Shown here: positions 30,001-34,226 of the stretch, one piece after another
Layout: each line of letters begins with the position of its first letter
Position numbering within the stretch: position 1 is the stretch's first letter
From: Synergistaceae bacterium
Lineage (GTDB): Bacteria > Synergistota > Synergistia > Synergistales > Aminobacteriaceae
Reading direction: 5' to 3'
Assembly (NCBI GenBank): GCA_017470785.1
Contig: JAFUXM010000097.1
Span: 1 to 34,226, forward strand
Length of the DNA: 34,226 nt
The notes under the pieces: model-generated
Databases searched by the model: none
The model's input: the letters and a program-made list of their open reading frames with translations, nothing else
Told to the model about the DNA's origin: nothing
Made by a program: the position numbers and the translations under genes

Positions 30001-30248
30001 AAAGAGCTGCGGATAAAGCGTACGGTCAGCTTGGCGCTGTGATGAATGCTGCTTTGCCCGAGCAAATAAAATGCTTAGAAGCTGACGGATCACATGTAAG
30101 ATTTTTGAGTGATGAAGAAGTTTCAGAATGGGAATCTATAACAAACTATAAAGCTATTCAAGACAAGTGGCTTCAGGAAAAAGTTGAAGCAGGATTTATA
30201 AAAGCTCGTGAAGTGCTTGAAGAGACGCGAAGGATGATTAAAAAATAA
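27024..30248 (+). CDS. Exported fusion: FMN-binding x2, type-B carboxylesterase, DctP solute-binding domain
   Basis: 1074 residues. A signal peptide (residues 1-22, ending TAFA) is followed by two homologous FMN-binding domains (about 24-138 and 142-256), each with WGLY, KDWWEQ-AYYE and a flavinylation motif: DLISGAT (Thr120) and DLVSGAT (Thr240), matching Dxx(S/T)GAT used by ApbE. A type-B carboxylesterase follows (about 257-745): GIPYAEPPVGKLRW, EDCLYLNVWTP, oxyanion WVHGGGFQFG, GESAG with Ser441, a Glu at 561 or 563, and SHIVDMPFVFG with His653. Residues about 756-1070 form a DctP-type TRAP solute-binding domain (FFPAVEKESNGRIKIAPHW, EALADGSLDGLIVN). A likely role is binding and cleaving an ester outside the membrane, coupled to flavin redox chemistry. 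The stop is 1 nt before uvrB. Confidence 0.92.
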   Translation: MKKLTAILAVMIIVSVSATAFAEVNVKSGISYSQQWGLYIANIVENDGKITNVIIDRLANGKSSKELHDNYGIKPVSSLGKDWWEQVAYYENWVVEHGIDSVKTDKNGHAVNPDLISGATINVAELSEAVNNALNGITEAESYTIKTGTSYNDTWGLYVANVIFKDGAIFKVLLDYITRDGESIKEKYDNYGMKTVSTINKDWWEQAAYYEDWVLKNGIDAVKYDAEGKALNIDLVSGATMLIDDMTMAVLDALKDEATITIKQGKLHGETSDGLRIFRGIPYAEPPVGKLRWHSPVPAKSWEGVRDATKFGNRAFSALANDQQQGSPRSEDCLYLNVWTPAKAPSEKLPVMVWVHGGGFQFGSGEETAYEGSNLARKGVVVVTFNYRLGVLGFLAHPELDVEGASGNYGLQDQIAALKWVKENIASFGGDPDNVTIFGESAGAMSIGILMASPLADGLFHKAICESGALWDGYIGPLESFSEAHKRGEDFMRAMGAKSIDELRAMPAEKLNDSALWDFSSNPIVTAFSPNVDNYVLREFPGAVFARGEQMKIPLLAGWMEAEYFPFKAFALPHSTPEEFRASAEKMFGEDRMQEFVKLYPIDETERSAFELTSDYTISEQTFYILERQSKFDVPVYGYEFTYTSPYSPIASHIVDMPFVFGTLTNQYIFGGKSAQPEQRDREFSDVIMNYWTNFAKTGNPNTDGLPEWPEYKSGLIMDLGNKIEAKQNNKLDRFNFIGSFRNDGVFPLRWRNSETTTLIYSDHEPLGNMRTRFLNDVFFPAVEKESNGRIKIAPHWNGDLSISYKALSTVQEAKTAQLAVVVPEYFMDALPFHQVFKSFPVGPTGQEQVNFFRNIYEKIPALKDEIEKQNLHVIFIATGFPAAFFSHEPLNNLSLIKNQKWRSASFWHKDFLSNAGAIPVTMPWGSKVFEALADGSLDGLIVNIDSGYDIKAHTEAKYIAVSPKLWLGHAYLIAMNKDTWNSLSEKDHEAFERAADKAYGQLGAVMNAALPEQIKCLEADGSHVRFLSDEEVSEWESITNYKAIQDKWLQEKVEAGFIKAREVLEETRRMIKK

Positions 30249-30249
30249 C

Positions 30250-32283
30250 ATGAATAATAATAAAAATTTTGTGCTGCACTCGGCTTGGCCGCCGTCAGGC
30301 GATCAGCCGGAGGCAATAAGCGCATTGATAAAAGGCGTTAGAGCTAATAAAAGATTTCAGACGTTGATGGGCGTGACCGGCAGCGGCAAGACGTTCACAA
30401 TGGCAAATGTGATCGCTGAGTTAAACCGGCCGGCGTTGATACTTGCGCATAATAAGACGCTCGCTGCGCAATTATACAGCGAATTTAAAAATTTCTTTCC
30501 GGAAAATGCCGTGCATTATTTTGTAAGTTATTATGATTATTACCAGCCGGAGGCTTATATCCCGTCGAGCGATGTTTATATAGAGAAAGATGCGTCGATT
30601 AATGACCGGATTGAAAAGTTAAGGCTTGCTGCGACTAAAGCATTGATTGAAAGGCGCGATGTTATAGTTGTTGCGAGCGTGTCATGTATATATGGCCTTG
30701 GCAAGCGCGAAAATTACGAGAATGCTATATTTGCGTTTAAAGAAGGTGAGCGCGCAGAGCATAGAGCTTTTATGGAAAGATTAATAGAAAATTATTATGA
30801 GCGCAATGATTTAGTATTAGAGCCCGGCAAGTTTAGAGTGCGCGGCGACACGATAGAGATATTTCCGGCGTATGACGAAAATTGTATTAGAGTTACGTTT
30901 TATGATGACGAGATAGAGCGTATAGATTTAATCGAGCCGCTGACGGGGCATTTAATTGAGCGGCTTAGTCAGGCTTCGATATTTCCGGCGCAGCATTACG
31001 TGACGCAAAACGATGCGATAGCCCGGGCTGTGCCGTTAATCGAGCAGGAGCTTGAAAGCATAGAAAATAAATTTTTAGATAATAAAAAATATTTAGAGGC
31101 CGAAAGAATTAAGATGCGGACTAAATATGATCTTGAGATGCTGAACGAGACGGGCTATTGCTCCGGAATTGAAAATTACTCGTTATACTTAGACGGGCGT
31201 AATAAAGGCGAGCCGCCCGGGACGTTAATAGATTTCTTTCCGGATGATTTTATTATGTTTATAGATGAGTCGCATATCACGCTGCCGCAGGTGCGGGCGA
31301 TGTTTAACGGTGATAGAGCGCGTAAGCAGGTGCTGGTTGATAATGGGTTCAGGCTGCCGTCATGTTTGGATAATAGGCCGCTTGAGTTTAAAGAATTTGA
31401 GCAGCACATGAAGCAGGCAATATTTGTATCGGCGACGCCGGGCGACTATGAGCTTGCAAATTCTGAGCAGGTCGCCGAGCAGATAATCAGGCCGACGGGC
31501 GTGCCTGATCCTGAAGTTGAGATACTGCCGGCAATTAATCAAGTCGATGATTTGATTAAAAAATTAAAAGTTATAGCTGACAGCGGCGAGCGGGCGCTGG
31601 TCTTAACTTTAACTAAACGTTCGTCAGAGGACTTGGCAGAATATTTAAGCGATTTGAAATTTAAAGTTAAATATATTCACTCGGAGCTTAATACGTTTGA
31701 ACGGGCGGAATTAATTCGAGATTTGCGCAATGGCGACGTGCAGATTTTAGTAGGAATAAATTTACTGCGTGAGGGCATGGACTTGCCTGAAGTCACGTTA
31801 GTTGCAATTTTAGATGCTGATCGCGAGGGCTATTTGAGGTCGCACAGGTCTTTAATTCAGATCATGGGACGGGCTGCGCGGAATATTAACAGTAAAGTAA
31901 TTTTATATGCAGATAATATAACTGAAGGAATTAATAAGGCTGTGAGCGAGACGAGGCGGCGGCGCGGACTGCAAATTAAATTTAACAAGCAGCATAACAT
32001 CACGCCTAAGAGCATTGAAAAGTGCGTTGTAAATTTATTGCCGCCGGAGCTTGCTGCGGCGTATGCTCATGAAGATTTAAAGAAAATTAAGCAAGAGCCG
32101 AAAGTGCTTGAATATAATATATCTGAGCTTGAGCGCTTGATGTGGGACGCAGTCGAGAAATTAGACTTTGAACGGGCGGCAGCTTTACGCGATAAGATAG
32201 CCGAGCTGCGAGGCCAAGAGATTAAGCCTAATTCGTTAAGCAAAGCTAAGAAGCCAAAGGCACGTGAGCGCACAAGAAAATAG
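30250..32283 (+). CDS. uvrB: Excinuclease ABC subunit B
   Basis: 677 residues, normal length. UvrB is the damage-verifying helicase-like subunit of nucleotide excision repair. Visible are the Walker A site MGVTGSGKTFTMANV, the beta-hairpin region YFVSYYDYYQPEAYIPSSDV, DESH (Walker B), helicase motifs ALVLTLTKRSSEDLAEYL, LREGMDLPEVTLVAILDADR and QIMGRAARN, and the C-terminal UVR domain (LERLMWDAVEKLDFERAAAL). Codon use returns to the AT-rich native style. There is no standard ribosome site: the ATG is 1 nt after the stop of the fusion gene, so it depends on upstream translation or an internal promoter. Homologs of uvrB usually have their own signals, suggesting the accessory cluster was inserted just ahead. 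Confidence 0.97.
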   Translation: MNNNKNFVLHSAWPPSGDQPEAISALIKGVRANKRFQTLMGVTGSGKTFTMANVIAELNRPALILAHNKTLAAQLYSEFKNFFPENAVHYFVSYYDYYQPEAYIPSSDVYIEKDASINDRIEKLRLAATKALIERRDVIVVASVSCIYGLGKRENYENAIFAFKEGERAEHRAFMERLIENYYERNDLVLEPGKFRVRGDTIEIFPAYDENCIRVTFYDDEIERIDLIEPLTGHLIERLSQASIFPAQHYVTQNDAIARAVPLIEQELESIENKFLDNKKYLEAERIKMRTKYDLEMLNETGYCSGIENYSLYLDGRNKGEPPGTLIDFFPDDFIMFIDESHITLPQVRAMFNGDRARKQVLVDNGFRLPSCLDNRPLEFKEFEQHMKQAIFVSATPGDYELANSEQVAEQIIRPTGVPDPEVEILPAINQVDDLIKKLKVIADSGERALVLTLTKRSSEDLAEYLSDLKFKVKYIHSELNTFERAELIRDLRNGDVQILVGINLLREGMDLPEVTLVAILDADREGYLRSHRSLIQIMGRAARNINSKVILYADNITEGINKAVSETRRRRGLQIKFNKQHNITPKSIEKCVVNLLPPELAAAYAHEDLKKIKQEPKVLEYNISELERLMWDAVEKLDFERAAALRDKIAELRGQEIKPNSLSKAKKPKARERTRK

Positions 32284-32303
32284 TTATTTAAATTTTAATT
32301 TTA

Positions 32304-32340
32304 TAAGCGCACTGCAATGCAAGCGGTGCGCTTTAATTTT
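32304..32340 (+). terminator. Rho-independent terminator after uvrB
   Basis: AAGCGCAC (32305-32312) pairs with GTGCGCTT (32326-32333), with a TTTAATTTT tail. It ends the transcript that begins in the accessory cluster. Confidence 0.85.
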
Positions 32341-32409
32341 AATTTTAATTTTGCTGTAAGCACGCTGCAGGGCAAAGTCAGCCGGTCAGAAAAATAAAAT
32401 AATTTAGTT

Positions 32410-32415
32410 TATAAT
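32410..32415 (+). promoter_or_regulatory. Possible -10 box upstream of valS
   Basis: TATAAT at 32410-32415 lies about 50 bp before the valS ATG. No good -35 is seen at 17-bp spacing. The upstream 60 bp contain CACGCTGCAGGGC and GCCGGTC but no T-box stem or consensus was recognised. Confidence 0.3.
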
Positions 32416-32465
32416 ATAAAAAATTTTAAATTTAAATTTAAAAGGTGTTGGGGAATTTAGCTATC

Positions 32466-34226
32466 ATGGAAAGAAATAAAAATCTCGCGAAGAATTATTC
32501 GCCGGACGAACTTGAGCAGAGATGGTATCAAGTATGGCTTGATAAGGGCTTGTTTAATGCTGAGATCGAGCATGATAAAAAGGCGTTTAGTATAGTCATA
32601 CCGCCGCCGAACGTTACGGGGTCGCTGCATGTCGGACACGCGTTTGACCATACGTTTCAGGATATTATGTGCAGGTTTAAGCGTATGCAGGGCTATAGCG
32701 TGTTATGGCTGCCCGGCACTGACCATGCAGGCATAGCGACGCAGAACGTAGTCGAGAAAGATTTAGCTAAACAGGGCATAACGCGTCATGACTTAGGCCG
32801 TGAGAAATTTGTCGAGAAGGTCTGGGAATGGAAGAATATTTACGGCAATAAGATTATCGAGCAGATGAAGCGGCTGGGCAATTCGTGCGACTGGCGGCGC
32901 GAGCGCTTCACGTTCGATGAGGGACTTTCACGGGCTGTAAGGTCTGTATTTGTAAAATTATATAAAAAAGGCTTGATATATAAAGGCCGTTATATAGTTA
33001 ATTGGTGTCCGAGATGCCAGACTGCTATATCTGACTTGGAAGTCGAGTATAAAGAGGCCGACGGTAAATTTTATTATGTGAAATATTTATTCGTTGACGG
33101 CGAGATTAACGGTGAGTGGGGCTTGACTGTCGCCACGACGAGGCCGGAGACGATACTGGGCGATATAGCTATAGCCGTACATCCCAGAGCTGAGAAATAT
33201 AAACATTTAATCGGCAAGAAAGTGCGCGTGCCTTTAGTTAATCGTGAGATTGAAATTATAGAAGACAACATGGTTGATCCTGAGTTCGGGACGGGCTGCG
33301 TTAAAATCACGCCGGCGCATGACCCCAATGACTTTTTAGTCGGGCTTAATCATAACTTAGAGCAAATTCAAGTTATAGATGCTAAAGGTATTATGAATGA
33401 GAATGCCGGCAAGTATCAAGGCATGAGCATTGAAGAGGCGCGGGCTGCTGTAGTTGCAGATATAGAGCGTCAAGGCTTGTTAATTAAAGTTGAGGATATA
33501 AAGCACTCGGTCGGACATTGTCAGAGATGCGGCACGGTCGTTGAGCCGTATTTGTCGGATCAATGGTTCGTGAAGACGAAGCCGCTTGCTGACAGAGGCG
33601 TGCAGGCTGTTAAAGACGGCAGGATTAGATGGATTCCGGCTCAGTGGGAGAAGACGTATTTTAACTGGATGGAGAATATCCGGGACTGGTGCATCTCAAG
33701 GCAATTATGGTGGGGACACAGAATACCTGCGTGGACTTGCGAAGACTGCGGCCATGTCACAGTGAGCGAGACTGATCCGACTGAGTGCGAGCATTGCCAT
33801 AGCCATAATATTAAACAGGATGAGGACGTGTTAGATACGTGGTTCAGCAGTGCGTTATGGCCGTTCTCAACTATGGGCTGGCCGGATGACACGCCTGAAT
33901 TAAAATATTTTTATCCGACGTCGTTAATGGTAACGGGCTTTGATATTATATTTTTCTGGGTCGCGCGGATGATAATGATGGGGCTTGAGTTTATGGACGA
34001 CGTGCCGTTCAGGGATGTATATATTCACTCGCTGATACGCGACGAGCATGGAGTTAAAATGAGCAAGTCGCGCGGCAATGTTATAGACCCGTTAGTTATG
34101 ATAGACAAATACGGCGCTGATGCGCTGCGAATGGGACTTGCTGCGCTCGCAACTCAAGGCCGCGATATTTTATTAAGCGCAAATAAAATCGAGACGTATA
34201 GATTATTTATGAATAAGCTCTGGAAT
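32466..34226 (+). CDS. valS: Valyl-tRNA synthetase, N-terminal part (cut by window edge)
   Basis: The frame from ATG at 32466 is open to the right edge (587 residues of about 880). It begins [20 protein letters not shown] and shows the class I HIGH motif as HVGH in [29 protein letters not shown], the editing domain with [16 protein letters not shown] and [16 protein letters not shown], the [14 protein letters not shown] signature, a Cys pair pattern (CEDCG, CEHCH), and KMSKSRGN at residues 531-538. It charges tRNA-Val. The ATG lies 14 nt after a GGGG run, so a TTG at 32448 in the same frame cannot be excluded. Confidence 0.97.
   Translation, partial: MERNKNLAKNYSPDELEQRWYQVWLDKGLFNAEIEHDKKAFSIVIPPPNVTGSLHVGHAFDHTFQDIMCRFKRMQGYSVLWLPGTDHAGIATQNVVEKDLAKQGITRHDLGREKFVEKVWEWKNIYGNKIIEQMKRLGNSCDWRRERFTFDEGLSRAVRSVFVKLYKKGLIYKGRYIVNWCPRCQTAISDLEVEYKEADGKFYYVKYLFVDGEINGEWGLTVATTRPETILGDIAIAVHPRAEKYKHLIGKKVRVPLVNREIEIIEDNMVDPEFGTGCVKITPAHDPNDFLVGLNHNLEQIQVIDAKGIMNENAGKYQGMSIEEARAAVVADIERQGLLIKVEDIKHSVGHCQRCGTVVEPYLSDQWFVKTKPLADRGVQAVKDGRIRWIPAQWEKTYFNWMENIRDWCISRQLWWGHRIPAWTCEDCGHVTVSETDPTECEHCHSHNIKQDEDVLDTWFSSALWPFSTMGWPDDTPELKYFYPTSLMVTGFDIIFFWVARMIMMGLEFMDDVPFRDVYIHSLIRDEHGVKMSKSRGNVIDPLVMIDKYGADALRMGLAALATQGRDILLSANKIETYRLFMNKLWN

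Noticed and set aside
32340-32465. Possible T-box leader for valS
   Set aside because: No Stem I, no TGG-type T-box sequence and no antiterminator; the hairpin at 32305-32333 fits as the uvrB terminator.
1-34226. Search for tRNA, rRNA, insertion sequences, integrases and phage genes
   Set aside because: None was recognised by eye on either strand; a tRNAscan or IS database search would be needed to exclude degenerate copies.

Overview
The window looks like a chromosomal segment of a Synergistota bacterium, probably an anaerobe. The best lineage clue is that two unrelated exported proteins (8416-9702 and 13238-16144) end in the same tail: a Ser-rich stretch, Ser-Gly-Cys-Asp, one hydrophobic helix and a short basic end. 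This matches the Synergist-CTERM sorting signal. Superoxide reductase, ferritin and thiol peroxidase fit an anaerobe that meets oxygen. A TolC/HlyD-type export pair implies a double membrane. Spacers are extremely AT-rich, genes are moderately GC-rich, and TTG or GTG starts are common.

Layout. 1-1728 (minus): HlyD/MacA-like adaptor (cut by the window edge) and TolC-like channel. 1875-2475 (plus): thiol peroxidase and a possible 25-residue membrane peptide. 2507-7196 (minus): TIGR02757 protein, ferritin, desulfoferrodoxin, M20 amidohydrolase and IMP dehydrogenase. 7333-11117 (plus): CobU-type cobinamide kinase, YqeY, a Synergist-CTERM protein and a CPA2 antiporter. 11097-11894: a RelB/DinJ + PIN toxin-antitoxin pair bracketed by a 22-bp direct repeat. 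11968-16947 (minus): two small exported proteins, a structured spacer, a 968-residue exported alpha/beta-hydrolase-like protein and PlsY. 17053-18221: a PD-(D/E)XK (Rpn-like) gene whose C-terminal part is repeated as a separate small ORF. 18258-23106 (plus): GT39/83-like membrane glycosyltransferase, AdoMet decarboxylase, cobyrinate a,c-diamide synthase and an SDF-family symporter. 23277-30248 (plus): an accessory gene cluster. 30250-34226: UvrB and the start of valyl-tRNA synthetase.

The accessory cluster is the most interesting part. A strong promoter and MarR regulator are followed by an orphan signal peptide ORF, an aldo/keto reductase, an exported nitroreductase, a PNPOx-like flavoprotein, an ACMSD/resorcylate-decarboxylase-type amidohydrolase and a 1074-residue exported fusion. 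The fusion joins two FMN-binding domains (each with a DxxSGAT flavinylation motif), a type-B carboxylesterase and a TRAP-type DctP solute-binding domain. My inference is extracytoplasmic capture, ester cleavage and flavin-linked reduction of an ester, perhaps aromatic, followed by cytoplasmic processing of the acid. The substrate is not shown by the sequence.

A recurring theme is duplication of gene 3' ends. The guaB tail recurs as a degenerate copy at 5592-5662, the antiporter tail recurs beyond the toxin-antitoxin module, and the Rpn-like tail recurs as its own ORF. I saw no tRNA, rRNA, CRISPR array or insertion sequence.
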